Origin: Alphaproteobacteria bacterium
GTDB lineage: Bacteria > Pseudomonadota > Alphaproteobacteria > Rhodospirillales > Rhodospirillaceae
DNA: 64,000 nt
Assembly (NCBI GenBank): GCA_030835385.1
Contig: JAURPI010000016.1
Coordinates: 186,001-250,000, forward strand
Direction of reading: 5' to 3'
Below, piece after piece: positions 34,577 to 43,154 of this stretch (position 1 is its first letter; every line of letters starts with the position of its first letter). The notes beneath the pieces are model-generated. The model was not told the DNA's origin and ran no database searches. It saw nothing but the letters and a program-made list of their open reading frames with translations. A program made the position numbers and the translations under genes.

Positions 34577-36024
34577 GTCAACGCCGTTGGGTCGAGAACA
34601 GAAAGCAAGGGACGTATCTTTACCATAGCCTCTTCATATTCCAGTTCTGGATCAGAATCAGCGACAATGCCACCGCCTGCTTGCGCGATTACTTTATCCC
34701 CATCGACAGTCAAATTTCTAATGACGATGGAAGTATCCATCGCGCCGTCAAATCCAATCCAGCCGATTGCACCGCAGTACGGCCCGCGGGCGACCGGTTC
34801 CAGATCATGAATGACCTCCATTGCCCGTACCTTTGGGGCACCCGTGACTGAACCGCCCGGGAAACACGCTCGCAATAGATCAACGGCTGTTTTATCGCGT
34901 CTGAGTTGTCCGGCAATGACAGAAACCAGATGATGGACTCGAGTAAACGTCTCGACAGCACAACGCTGGGGGACTGTTACACTGCCGGGCTCACACACGC
35001 GAGAGATGTCATTGCGCATGAGATCGACGATCATCAAGTTCTCTGCTTGATCCTTCGCGCTGTTTTTCAACTCCATCGCCAGAGATGCGTCAACGGTTGG
35101 ATCTTTATGCCTGGGACGTGTGCCTTTAATCGGTCGGGTTTCGACTTTGCCGCATCGTGTCACATGTAGAAAACGTTCGGGCGACGCGGAAAGAACCTGA
35201 AATTCTGATGCGCCAGCGATGTACGCGCCGAATGGAGAAGAAACAATCGTCCTAAGGCGGCGGAACAATTCCCAGGCTATGACTTCCTCGGGCTTTGTCG
35301 CCGTATAGCGCTGGGTGATGTTGGCTTGGAAGATGTCGCCTGCCTTGATGTATTCAATCGCATCTTCAATTGACCGTTCAATAACGTGTCGGTCTTGATC
35401 GGCTGACCACTGGCTGAGTGTTGTGATCGGCGCTTGTGGTGATGCTTTATCAATTTGGTCAATCACCCACTGCGCTCGTGTATCTGCTCTTTTTGCGCGG
35501 CGACCTGGATCTGTTTCGGGGAACCCTGACGACATTACCCAGGCTTTGTGATCACGATGATCAAAAGCCATCACCACATCGTAAAGACCGACAACCATCG
35601 CCGGGTCGGTTGCCCCGTTGCGTGGTTCAGGAAGTTTTTCCACCAAATGTCCAAGCTCGTATCCATAAAAACCAACGGCACCACCACAAAACGGGGCTGG
35701 CGACTGCGTTGACGTCATGGAGTAATGACGGAGTAAATCATTGAGTACGTCAAAGGCATCGCCGGCGACAGAAGCTCCGTCAACGGTCGTGTGCATGGAC
35801 CCGTCGACGTTCAGTACTGAGAATGGAGACACGGCCATATAGGACCACCGGCCCATTTCGTCTACTCCATCTCCGTGCAAAAGGGCGGCTACTGAGTCAT
35901 TGGCAAACGGGGTGAAAGCGACGAGAGGGTCCCGCCAGGGCACCTCGCGCACGAGCAATATGTCGTCTCTATCCCGCTCTAACTTAGGTGGGAAGAACGC
36001 GGTCCGGGGGGCGATGACCGTCAA
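34573..36024 (-). CDS. pabB: Aminodeoxychorismate synthase component I
   Basis: A 483-residue chorismate-binding enzyme. The C-terminal catalytic domain has IKAGDIFQANITQRY, SPERFLHV, RPIKGTRPRHKD, LMIVDLMRNDISRVC and PGGSVTGAPKVRAMEVI. The lysine of PIKGT (Ala in anthranilate synthase) marks it as PabB and not TrpE. It makes 4-amino-4-deoxychorismate with a glutamine amidotransferase partner (PabA), which is not in this window. ATG 36024 lies inside the end of the upstream dehydrogenase gene (41-base overlap), and the stop overlaps pabC by ATGA. Confidence 0.92.
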   Translation of the reverse strand: MTVIAPRTAFFPPKLERDRDDILLVREVPWRDPLVAFTPFANDSVAALLHGDGVDEMGRWSYMAVSPFSVLNVDGSMHTTVDGASVAGDAFDVLNDLLRHYSMTSTQSPAPFCGGAVGFYGYELGHLVEKLPEPRNGATDPAMVVGLYDVVMAFDHRDHKAWVMSSGFPETDPGRRAKRADTRAQWVIDQIDKASPQAPITTLSQWSADQDRHVIERSIEDAIEYIKAGDIFQANITQRYTATKPEEVIAWELFRRLRTIVSSPFGAYIAGASEFQVLSASPERFLHVTRCGKVETRPIKGTRPRHKDPTVDASLAMELKNSAKDQAENLMIVDLMRNDISRVCEPGSVTVPQRCAVETFTRVHHLVSVIAGQLRRDKTAVDLLRACFPGGSVTGAPKVRAMEVIHDLEPVARGPYCGAIGWIGFDGAMDTSIVIRNLTVDGDKVIAQAGGGIVADSDPELEYEEAMVKIRPLLSVLDPTALT

Positions 36025-36964
36025 CGAAAGCCTTAATGTTTATGATGACTTTCTCACCCATGGCGATGCGACTTTCGATGGTCGCTGAGCCCATATGAGG
36101 GAGAAGAGTCACGTTATCTAATGCGAGTAGTTTTGGATTGACTGCCGGTTCATGCTCAAAAACGTCTAACGCAGCGCCTGCCAAGGTGCCGCTTTCTAGC
36201 ATGCGAATAAGAGCATCCTCGTCGACAATTTCGCCACGGGCGACGTTGACGATGTAGGCGTCCTCTTTCAATAGTTTGAGTCGTCGTTCAGATAGCAAAT
36301 GAAATGTTGCGGGTGTATGTGGGCAATGGACTGAGATGACATCCATGCGGGCTAACATCTGATCCAAGCTTTCCCAATAGGTGGCTTCAACTTCCTGCTC
36401 GATCTCGAGCAATAAGCGATGGCGGTTATGATAATGCACGGTCATTCCAAAGCCGCGGGCGCGTTTAGCAACGGCAAAGCCAATGCGCCCCATGCCGATA
36501 ATGCCAAGTCGTTTTCCTGAGATGCGACGGCCAAGCATGTGTGTCGGGCTCCACCCGGTAAATCGATCCTCTTCAATGATCCGCGCGCCCTCAACCAGTC
36601 GGCGCGGGACGGCAACGATCAAAGCCATTGCCATGTCAGCGGTGTCTTCTGTGAGAACGTCTGGTGTGTTTGTCACCGATATTCCGGCTGCTTGTGCAGC
36701 AGCTACATCGATATGATCCGTTCCATTCCCAAAGTTAGAGACCAGTCGTGCTGATATGTTGGGTGCGGATAACAGGTCCGCATCGATACTGTCGGTCAGA
36801 GTAGGGACAAGGACGTCGCAAGACGTCAGCGCGTTGCCTAAAGCTTCGCGATCAAAAGGTATGTCGTCCGCATTCAGGCGTACGTCAAAGAGTTCCATCA
36901 TCCGCGTTTCAACTGCTTCTGGTAGCTTACGCGTTACGATGACGGAGGGTTTCTTGAGGGTCAT
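35984..36964 (-). CDS. D-isomer-specific 2-hydroxyacid dehydrogenase (glyoxylate/hydroxypyruvate reductase type)
   Basis: A 326-residue NAD(P)-dependent enzyme. The nucleotide-binding loop is LGIIGMGRIGFAVAKRARGF, the substrate arginine and catalytic glutamate lie in NVARGEIVDEDALI and LDVFEHEP, and the catalytic histidine is in LLPHMGSATIESR. This pattern is that of GyaR-like glyoxylate and hydroxypyruvate reductases in alphaproteobacteria. The gene overlaps pabB by 41 bases, so they form one transcript with pabC. The substrate is not decided by sequence alone. Confidence 0.88.
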   Translation of the reverse strand: MTLKKPSVIVTRKLPEAVETRMMELFDVRLNADDIPFDREALGNALTSCDVLVPTLTDSIDADLLSAPNISARLVSNFGNGTDHIDVAAAQAAGISVTNTPDVLTEDTADMAMALIVAVPRRLVEGARIIEEDRFTGWSPTHMLGRRISGKRLGIIGMGRIGFAVAKRARGFGMTVHYHNRHRLLLEIEQEVEATYWESLDQMLARMDVISVHCPHTPATFHLLSERRLKLLKEDAYIVNVARGEIVDEDALIRMLESGTLAGAALDVFEHEPAVNPKLLALDNVTLLPHMGSATIESRIAMGEKVIINIKAFVDGHRPPDRVLPT

Positions 36965-37083
36965 CCGGATCTCCCGGGGAACAGAAGCCTCTGCCTACCA
37001 GCCACCGTGCAGCTTGTCTAGAATCCCTGTGGATACTAGGTAATCCGTTGCCAAAACACTCTTTTTTAGGCAAGACAAAGACC

Positions 37084-37632
37084 ATGAAAGACTATTCAAA
37101 ACTTAGGCGTCTCTTAGTTCGCACGATGGTGATTGGAGGAGCCGTAATGGCAACCCTGATGACCGGTTTTGTGTTCATCAGTCCAACGGTCTCGGCGCAA
37201 CAGGGCCGTGTGTCGTCTTTACCACTCCCCCGTTTTGTATCTCTTCGAACTGAACCCGTGAACATGCGCACCGGTCCCGGCGTCCGTTACCCGGTGATGT
37301 GGGTTTATCAGCGGCGAAACTTGCCCGTTGAAATTACGGACGAGTTTGACACTTGGCGACAGATTAGAGATCCGGATGGTGAAGAAGGGTGGGTGCACCA
37401 AAGTATGTTGTCAGGTCAGCGCACCGGTTTGGTCACCAACGATACATCTTTTCTCTACAAAGGGTCGGCGCCCTCAAGCGCTGTCATTGCAGAAGTCTCT
37501 ACCGGTGTGGTGATCATTGTAGATCGATGCCCAAAGCAAACAGAACTTTGCTTGGTCGAAGCCAACGGCACTAAAGGGTGGCTGCACCGTGATTTGTTTT
37601 GGGGGCTCTACGTATATGAATCGGTCGACTAG
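37084..37632 (+). CDS. Secreted SH3-domain protein
   Basis: A 182-residue exported protein with two bacterial SH3 folds. The signal segment VMATLMTGFVFISPTVSAQ ends about residue 40. The first SH3 starts SLRTEPVNMRTGPGVRYPV and ends in EGWVHQSMLSG; the second continues to TKGWLHRDLFWGLYVYE. Such domains bind cell-wall peptides or mediate protein contacts in the periplasm. The frame is open from TTG 37048, but ATG 37084 gives a clean signal peptide with positively charged KDYSKLRRL. It is divergent from the hydroxyacid dehydrogenase and converges on the DUF3501 gene with only four bases between. Confidence 0.8.
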   Translation: MKDYSKLRRLLVRTMVIGGAVMATLMTGFVFISPTVSAQQGRVSSLPLPRFVSLRTEPVNMRTGPGVRYPVMWVYQRRNLPVEITDEFDTWRQIRDPDGEEGWVHQSMLSGQRTGLVTNDTSFLYKGSAPSSAVIAEVSTGVVIIVDRCPKQTELCLVEANGTKGWLHRDLFWGLYVYESVD

Positions 37633-37636
37633 AGTA

Positions 37637-38230
37637 TTAGTCTAGGTCACCAACTAATTCAGTCTTTGTCTCGTTCTGAAAGACAGACGTATGCTGGTAA
37701 TTCTCATGCTCGATCCCGAGCATGACCTGCACGTCTTCCTGTTTAAGGGCGTGCACCTGATCAGGTGAGAACGGAAACGTAATAAAGTGCACGGCTGAAG
37801 TTTTACCGTCTTCCGTGGTTCGTTCGATGTCGTCTTCCGGCACACCAACAACGCGATGATCACCAAACGAGAGAACGATTTTCTCTTCTATATGCCCAAG
37901 GGTTGCCAGTGTTCGGCGTCGCCGTCCTTCATCTTCAATTTCAATAAGCAATGTAGAAACAAGTTCCTGACCTTGCGGAATAAGAGGGTTGTAGGCCTCT
38001 AACTCATCAGCGATTTGCGCTTCACCGCCTTTTTCTACATAGAGCATTTCTTGAACTTGGGCCCAAATGGTGTCGTAGTTCTCAAAATGAAATGTCGCGA
38101 ATGGTCCGACATGAATGCGTCTTTTCGCTTTGGTTGCGATGAGGGTGCGGCGGTGTTCACGGCGAATTTTGCTGTACTCCTCTATGGGCATTAGATCGTT
38201 GCGGGTAATCGCTTTCTTAGAACTGTTCAT
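37637..38230 (-). CDS. DUF3501 family protein
   Basis: A 197-residue protein of the DUF3501 family. The N-terminus ITRNDLMPIEEYSKIRREHR and AKRRIHVGPFATFHFENYDT are the conserved family blocks, followed by MLYVEKGGEAQIADELEAYN. The function is not known. In many proteobacteria it is encoded with rubrerythrin and a GlpC-like iron-sulfur protein, exactly as here (last of the three), so a role in peroxide defence is inferred. The frame is open to 38275; ATG 38230 (MNSSKK) is preferred by position relative to the family start. Confidence 0.82.
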   Translation of the reverse strand: MNSSKKAITRNDLMPIEEYSKIRREHRRTLIATKAKRRIHVGPFATFHFENYDTIWAQVQEMLYVEKGGEAQIADELEAYNPLIPQGQELVSTLLIEIEDEGRRRRTLATLGHIEEKIVLSFGDHRVVGVPEDDIERTTEDGKTSAVHFITFPFSPDQVHALKQEDVQVMLGIEHENYQHTSVFQNETKTELVGDLD

Positions 38231-38287
38231 TTCTCGGTCCGTGAATCGGTTGATTGGCGTGCTGCCACAATGCAAGAAAATTCGTCA

Positions 38288-39622
38288 CTAGAATCCGTAA
38301 GATTTGGCCAGCACCTGAATGGGATGGACTGATTGATCAATCTTGGGCGCATCTTCGCCCAGGGCTTCCATACCTTGTACTAGATGTTTCCCGGCAAGAG
38401 GACACTCAGAACAGACGTGGGCCGGTTTGGCATCGGCGAGTTTCTTTACCGTCTGCTTGGCAAATTTCGTTGCCACGCCAAAGTTCTCTTTCTTTATCCC
38501 CCAAGATCCACCATGACCAGAGCACCGCTCAACGACGGAGACTTTCGCGTCAGGTATGGCTCGCAACATCTCGGCACCCTTTGGGCCCATGTTCTGGGCT
38601 CGGGCATGGCACGCGAGATGCAAAGCCACTGGTCCGTCTATTGGTGTTAGGCCGTCTGCCAAACCCTCTTCGTTGGTGATGGTCATGACGTATTCTGAAA
38701 TATCGAAGGTGGCCTGGGCGAGGCGCGCAATGTTTTCATCATCAGGAACAATCAGCGGCCATTCAAACTTCATCATCAACGCACAGGACGGGATTAGGGC
38801 GATGATATCTTTGCCTGCTTCGACATAAGGTCTGAGCGCAGAAGCTGTTGCCTTGGCTTTTTCTGCCACGCGTCCTATGTCGCCCTGTTCAAGTTGCGGC
38901 ATTCCACAGCACCCAGGATAGAAAACTTCTGTCTCAACACCGTTGTGGGCAAGTACGTTTAGGGCGGCTGTCCCAATATCAGGATTATTATAGTTGGCGA
39001 AGCACGTGGCGAAGATTGCTGCCTTGCGGCCATGGGCGGGTGCCGCGTTATTTACGGTTGGGGGCTTCTCACTGGCACGCGCTTGGAACGTTTTGCCGTG
39101 ATACTTTGGCAGTTCGGCATTTTTATCGACGCCAGCGACAGCTTCAAGCAGAGGCCGGGTCAGGCTGTTACCGCGTTTGGACCCCCAGTTGGCCACTCCA
39201 GATACGCTGCCCGCAAGCTTTCCGTTTCTGTCTGTCTCTGTGAGTTGTTTGTCAAAAAAAGGGATGCCGTTATTAGCTTTTTCGGCGGCGCGATACCGCA
39301 GCATGAGATGAGGAAAATCAATATTGAATTCGTGCGGTGGGACATAAGGACATTTGGTTAGGAAGCACATGTCGCATAGAGTGCAAGCATCGACCACTGA
39401 CTTAAAGTTAGCGCTATCGACGCCATCCAATTCATCTTCTTGATCGTCAACCAAATCAAAAAGACGTGGAAAAGAATCACAGAGATTAAAGCAGCGCCGA
39501 CAGCCATGGCAGACATCGAATTGTCTGCGCAATTCTGCGTCTAGTTTTTCTGCATCGAGAAAATCTGGATTCTGCCAATCAATAGGGTGTCGAGTTGGGG
39601 CGTCCAGGCTGCCTTCGCGCAT
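38288..39622 (-). CDS. GlpC/HdrD-like iron-sulfur oxidoreductase
   Basis: A 444-residue protein with two [4Fe-4S] ferredoxin-like clusters, CHGCRRCFNLC and CTLCDMCFLTKCP. Two CCG-type domains follow: FATCFANYN with FYPGCCGMPQLEQGD, and HLACHARAQNMG with ERCSGHGGSWG. In the second the CCG reads CSG, so that cluster site may be altered. The fold is shared with GlpC and heterodisulfide reductase subunits, which pass electrons between cofactors. It lies between rubrerythrin and DUF3501 and probably supplies electrons to the diiron protein, since no rubredoxin domain is present; this is inference. Confidence 0.85.
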   Translation of the reverse strand: MREGSLDAPTRHPIDWQNPDFLDAEKLDAELRRQFDVCHGCRRCFNLCDSFPRLFDLVDDQEDELDGVDSANFKSVVDACTLCDMCFLTKCPYVPPHEFNIDFPHLMLRYRAAEKANNGIPFFDKQLTETDRNGKLAGSVSGVANWGSKRGNSLTRPLLEAVAGVDKNAELPKYHGKTFQARASEKPPTVNNAAPAHGRKAAIFATCFANYNNPDIGTAALNVLAHNGVETEVFYPGCCGMPQLEQGDIGRVAEKAKATASALRPYVEAGKDIIALIPSCALMMKFEWPLIVPDDENIARLAQATFDISEYVMTITNEEGLADGLTPIDGPVALHLACHARAQNMGPKGAEMLRAIPDAKVSVVERCSGHGGSWGIKKENFGVATKFAKQTVKKLADAKPAHVCSECPLAGKHLVQGMEALGEDAPKIDQSVHPIQVLAKSYGF

Positions 39623-39699
39623 GGCCGAATCTCACTGCATCTCGTAGGGAAGAAATAATGCTGGACCAGCTGAATCTCAGCCGGTCCAGAAAAAACAAT

Positions 39700-40122
39700 T
39701 TAGCCGCCGAGGCTATCGAGTGCTTTTTGGAAGCGACCCGCGTGTGACTTTTCAGCTTTGGCGAGGGTTTCGAACCAGTCAGCAATCTCATCGAAGCCTT
39801 CTTCACGGGCTGTCTTTGCCATACCCGGGTACATATCCGTGTACTCGTGGGTTTCACCGGCAACGGCTGATTTCAGGTTCGCGGCGGAATCACCGATTGG
39901 CTCACCGGTTGCGGGATCGCCGACAGGCTCAAGGTACTCGAGGTGGCCAAACGCGTGACCGGTTTCACCTTCCGCTGTCGAGCGAAAGAGTGCGGACACT
40001 TCATTCTGGCCTTCGACGTCAGCCTTTTGTGCGAAATAGAGATAACGACGGTTAGCTTGGCTTTCGCCGGCGAATGCCGCCTTCAAGCTTTCTTCCGTCT
40101 TACTGCCTTTGAGATCTGCCAT
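39700..40122 (-). CDS. Rubrerythrin family diiron protein
   Basis: A 140-residue ferritin-like four-helix protein. Diiron ligands are seen in [47 protein letters not shown] and [12 protein letters not shown] (ExxH motifs). The C-terminal rubredoxin domain of classical rubrerythrin is missing. The family reduces hydrogen peroxide with electrons from a redox partner, here probably the adjoining Fe-S protein. A strong AGGAGG site precedes the ATG. About 115 bases upstream lies a perfect Irr-box-like palindrome next to a TTGACT -35 element, and the irr gene itself is just beyond. Confidence 0.9.
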   Translation of the reverse strand: MADLKGSKTEESLKAAFAGESQANRRYLYFAQKADVEGQNEVSALFRSTAEGETGHAFGHLEYLEPVGDPATGEPIGDSAANLKSAVAGETHEYTDMYPGMAKTAREEGFDEIADWFETLAKAEKSHAGRFQKALDSLGG

Positions 40123-40201
40123 GGGTCCCTCCTAACAAGAGTCTGTTTGAGATTCGAATCTGCGGTGGCTGGATTGTTGCAACACTGAGCCACTACTTAG
40201 T

Positions 40202-40251
40202 GTTTTACTGCACCGAAATAATCGAAGTCAACAAGATTAGAATAATTCTAA
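40202..40251 (-). promoter_or_regulatory. Irr-box (ICE-like) operator and promoter of the rubrerythrin operon
   Basis: TTAGAA-N3-TTCTAA at 40237-40251 is a perfect inverted repeat and matches the iron control element recognised by Irr in alphaproteobacteria. Five bases further in the direction of the rubrerythrin gene lies TTGACT (40231-40226), then 18 bases and TAAAAC (40207-40202) as a -10. The operator therefore abuts the upstream edge of the -35. Confidence 0.65.
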
Positions 40252-40288
40252 TGTTAGGGAGAGAGCCCGTTTTGATCTGGTCGGTCGA

Positions 40289-40720
40289 CTAACCGTCGAC
40301 GCGGATCACCACATCGATACGAGAGACAGACAGGCCCTCTGGTGCGTCTGGCAGCCGAGTCATTTTGACACGGTTATGGTCGATATCTTCCAGGCGACCA
40401 GATTTCTCAAAATAGAAGTGATGATGCTCGTCGACATTCGTATCAAAGTAAGATCGCGTTGAATCGATCGTAATTTCCCGCAAAAGACCCTTTGCGGTGA
40501 ACGTGTGAAGAGCATTGTAAACTGTCGCCAGGGATACGTTCACGCCGGCGGTTAAAGCATCAGAGTACAAAGCTTCGGCGGTGATATGACTATTGCCGCG
40601 GCCAAACAAGAGGTCAGCCAAGGCCATCCGTTGTTGCGTTGGTCGCAGACTAACGGCGCGCAGTTGCTCAGCTAGCGCTGTTTCATTTGTGGCAGTTTTC
40701 TTGGTTTTGGCCGCAGACAT
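40289..40720 (-). CDS. irr: Irr-type Fur-family transcriptional regulator
   Basis: A 143-residue Fur-superfamily repressor. The winged-helix part has SLRPTQQRMALADLLF and VSLATVYNALHTFTAKGLL (recognition helix). The dimerisation part has VDEHHHFYFEKSGRLEDI: the triple histidine is a mark of Irr, the heme-dependent iron regulator of alphaproteobacteria. The C-terminal CxxC zinc pairs of Fur and PerR are missing, which also fits Irr. It lies directly upstream of the rubrerythrin operon on the same strand, separated by the Irr-box promoter. It probably controls that operon and may control itself. Confidence 0.85.
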   Translation of the reverse strand: MSAAKTKKTATNETALAEQLRAVSLRPTQQRMALADLLFGRGNSHITAEALYSDALTAGVNVSLATVYNALHTFTAKGLLREITIDSTRSYFDTNVDEHHHFYFEKSGRLEDIDHNRVKMTRLPDAPEGLSVSRIDVVIRVDG

Positions 40721-41035
40721 GGCAATAGGTTCCAGTTGTTCTTTGGAAGCATTCTAACAAATAGAGCCCGTTCTATGAAGGTTAAATCTGCGTGAGGCGC
40801 TGCAACCGTGGAAAAAGGCGGGGAGTGACGACGGACCCACAGCGCGTTCGAGGACGGGGGAGGGGAAGGGGCACGCGCTGCCGGTCCGTCTAACTTCAAA
40901 TTGCAGCTTCAATAGACGCCTCAAATGTGTCGAATTTGGGGCTAGGGTCTGAAAATCCTGTCATATGCACCTTTCCGTCCTGTGTATTCCGACAGGGCTC
41001 TTCACAGCTTCGGCCAAGGGGTGTAAGCCACAGCC
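40721..41035. other. Intergenic stretch upstream of irr
   Basis: About 315 bases between divergent genes, with no supported coding region. Its main content is the two-part hairpin at 40830-40890 described separately. The promoters of irr (minus) and of the small membrane protein gene (plus) must lie here; no strong -35/-10 pair stands out. Confidence 0.5.
40830..40890. other. Long two-part hairpin with G-rich loop
   Basis: GACGGACC (40830-40837) pairs with GGTCCGTC (40883-40890), and CAGCGCGT (40840-40847) pairs with ACGCGCTG (40873-40880). Both 8-base stems are perfect and are separated by a 2x2 internal loop. The 25-base apical loop is purine-rich, with GGGGG, GGGG and GGGG tracts. No T-run follows on either strand, so it is not a simple terminator. 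It lies 110 bases upstream of the irr start. Confidence 0.7.
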
Positions 41036-41350
41036 ATGCTCAAAATGCCTTACATCCTCCGCTTTCTGGCCGGCTCCGTTGCCGCGGTAGGCGTGACCTT
41101 TGCGCTCACTCTTTTGGTGATGTGGATGAATGGGCTGATTGTGGAAGATAAGCCAAGCACCGTGTCCTTGACGCCGTGTGTGTTTGGCGAGGAAACAAGT
41201 GCGCCGCCTGTAAACCCTTACGCTAAAGATCCTATTGTTATTGATTGCGTTCCACCGGAAGACGCAAAGCCACTTTTCGCCCAATGGTTTGATCTTATTC
41301 TCTCGCGCCGCAACGAAGATGGAACACGTTCTGAGTCGAGTGGCGGATGA
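41036..41350 (+). CDS. Small membrane protein of unknown function
   Basis: A 104-residue protein with one hydrophobic segment near the N-terminus (FLAGSVAAVGVTFALTLLVM), which may be a membrane anchor or an uncleaved signal. A proline-rich external part with two cysteines (LTPCVFGEE and IDCVPPED) could form a disulfide. The C-terminus is polar. The family is not recognised. Its stop overlaps the start of the MFS transporter gene (ATGA), so the two are co-translated and may work together. Confidence 0.6.
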   Translation: MLKMPYILRFLAGSVAAVGVTFALTLLVMWMNGLIVEDKPSTVSLTPCVFGEETSAPPVNPYAKDPIVIDCVPPEDAKPLFAQWFDLILSRRNEDGTRSESSGG

Positions 41351-42582
41351 CAAACGACAGCACCGCACTGGGGGGTCAAGCCTCTAGTTCTTTTGATCAT
41401 CGTAAATCTCGCCGGACGGTTTTTGTCTTGGCCTTTTCTCAAGCCCTGTCGATGACGGGAGCCAGTATTGTCATGCTGGTGACCGCACTTGCCGGCGCCT
41501 ATCTTGCGCCCGATCCAAGGCTTGCGACTTTGCCGTTGGCATTGCAATTCGTCGCGACAATGCTCACGACGTTTCCAGCCGCCCTTTGGATGAAAAATGT
41601 GGGGCGCCGGATTGGTTTCACAATGGGTCAAATAATCGGTATCGGTGGCGGGACAATTGGGTGCTATGCGTTATTGCAGGGCAGTTTTGCTCTTCTTATC
41701 GTCAGCGCTGTTCTGCTTGGCGCCCACAACGCGTTCTGGGGGTACTACAGATTTGCGGCAGCTGAGGCGGCCCCTCCGGAAAAGCGCGCTAAGGCAATTT
41801 CGTTGGTTATGGCCGGCGGAATTTTCTCTGCAGTATTTGGACCTGAATTGGCCAAAGCGACGCGTGATCTCTTCTCCCCTGTTGTTTTTGCTGGCTGCTA
41901 TGCAGCGATTGCCGCACTGGCGGCTTTCACGGTCTGTCTTATTCAAACCGCAGCGCTGACAAAGCCGGCTCCAGCACCAGTGTCATCGGAGACCGTCGAA
42001 CGCCCATTGTCAGAGGTTATGCGTCAACCCAAGTTTATAGTTGCTGCGATTGCAGCCATGGTCGGCTATGGCGTGATGATATTGGTCATGAGTGCAACGC
42101 CTCTATCCATGGTCGATTGCGGTTTCGCATTTGAAGATGCGGCGTTCGTTATTCAATGGCATGCGTTGGCGATGTTCGGTCCAAGTTTCTTCACTGGGTC
42201 TTTGATCAAAAAGTTCGGTGCTGTAAGAATTGTTTTGGCAGGCGTTGTTCTCAACGTGATCAGCATGGCGTCAAATCTTGCCGGCGTGGAGCTGATCAAT
42301 TTTTGGTTAGGCCTGGTTGCGCTCGGGCTGGGCTGGAACTTTATGTATATCGGCGGCACGGCTTTGCTTACTGAAACCTATCGCCAGAGTGAGCAAGAAA
42401 AAGCGCAAGCGGCAAATGATTTTCTGGTGTTTGCGACAATCTCAGTGGCGACCTTTTCATCCGGCGCCCTACAGAATGGTTTTGGCTGGGTCGCCGTTAA
42501 CGGGGCGATGGTTGTACCGCTGACTGTCGCATTGTGTGCGGTCTTCTGGTTGAGTGCACAACAGCGTCGCGCGACTTCCTAA
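41347..42582 (+). CDS. MFS transporter
   Basis: A 411-residue protein with about twelve hydrophobic segments. Motif A-like sequence appears as LWMKNVGRRIGFTMGQ between helices 2 and 3. The second half starts around RQPKFIVAAIAAMVGYGVM and contains LIKKFGAVRIVLAGVVL, the matching loop. It is an inner-membrane permease of unknown substrate. It is coupled to the preceding small membrane protein by ATGA. It converges on the cold-shock gene with about a dozen bases between. Confidence 0.85.
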   Translation: MTNDSTALGGQASSSFDHRKSRRTVFVLAFSQALSMTGASIVMLVTALAGAYLAPDPRLATLPLALQFVATMLTTFPAALWMKNVGRRIGFTMGQIIGIGGGTIGCYALLQGSFALLIVSAVLLGAHNAFWGYYRFAAAEAAPPEKRAKAISLVMAGGIFSAVFGPELAKATRDLFSPVVFAGCYAAIAALAAFTVCLIQTAALTKPAPAPVSSETVERPLSEVMRQPKFIVAAIAAMVGYGVMILVMSATPLSMVDCGFAFEDAAFVIQWHALAMFGPSFFTGSLIKKFGAVRIVLAGVVLNVISMASNLAGVELINFWLGLVALGLGWNFMYIGGTALLTETYRQSEQEKAQAANDFLVFATISVATFSSGALQNGFGWVAVNGAMVVPLTVALCAVFWLSAQQRRATS

Positions 42583-42595
42583 TTAGTATTTGTTT

Positions 42596-43117
42596 TTACT
42601 CTTCGTCGCTCTCGGCCAGCGGTGGTGCATCGTCCATGATTTCTACTTGAGTCGCCATTGGTCCTTTTGCGCCATTCTGCACATGCATTTTTACGCGCTG
42701 GCCAGATTCTAAGCGGTCAAGATTGGAGCGCTGCAAAGCGCTGATGCCAATAAAAATATCGTTGCCACCGCCAAGGGGAACACCAAATCCATAACCCTTA
42801 TCCGCAGCGAAAAATTTTATCTCACCATCGATGACGCTTTCATCTCCTTCTGGAACGTCGTCCACGACGGTTGAGTTGTCGACGTCTTCTATGACAGTGA
42901 CTTGGGGCCCCTTAGGACCTTCTGTTAAGGCGCAGCTGATGGTTGCGCCTTGGCGCAAGGTCCTTAGCCCCGCCTTGTGCACTACAGAGACGTGGAGAAA
43001 AGCGTCCGGGATACCGTCGGTCGGGGCAACAAAACCAAAGCCTTTGGCCGGATTAAACCACTTAACTTTCGCCGTGACGCCACGCTCGTCGGACCCGGCC
43101 TGGGGAGACGATTCCAT
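42596..43117 (-). CDS. Double cold-shock-domain protein
   Basis: A 173-residue protein with two cold-shock domains. The first (about 13-75) has AKVKWFNPAKGFGFVAP and AFLHVS, the RNP1 and RNP2 motifs. The second (about 95-160) has EIKFFAADKGYGFGVP and DIFIGIS, where the RNP motifs are less aromatic. The acidic tail ends AESDEE. Two-domain CSD proteins are typical of alphaproteobacteria and bind single-stranded RNA or DNA. The second domain departs from consensus (FIGIS for FVHXS), so the two domains may differ in affinity. Confidence 0.9.
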   Translation of the reverse strand: MESSPQAGSDERGVTAKVKWFNPAKGFGFVAPTDGIPDAFLHVSVVHKAGLRTLRQGATISCALTEGPKGPQVTVIEDVDNSTVVDDVPEGDESVIDGEIKFFAADKGYGFGVPLGGGNDIFIGISALQRSNLDRLESGQRVKMHVQNGAKGPMATQVEIMDDAPPLAESDEE

Positions 43118-43154
43118 AACACCAGCAACCTTATCGAACCCGGGTCGAAGGCAA

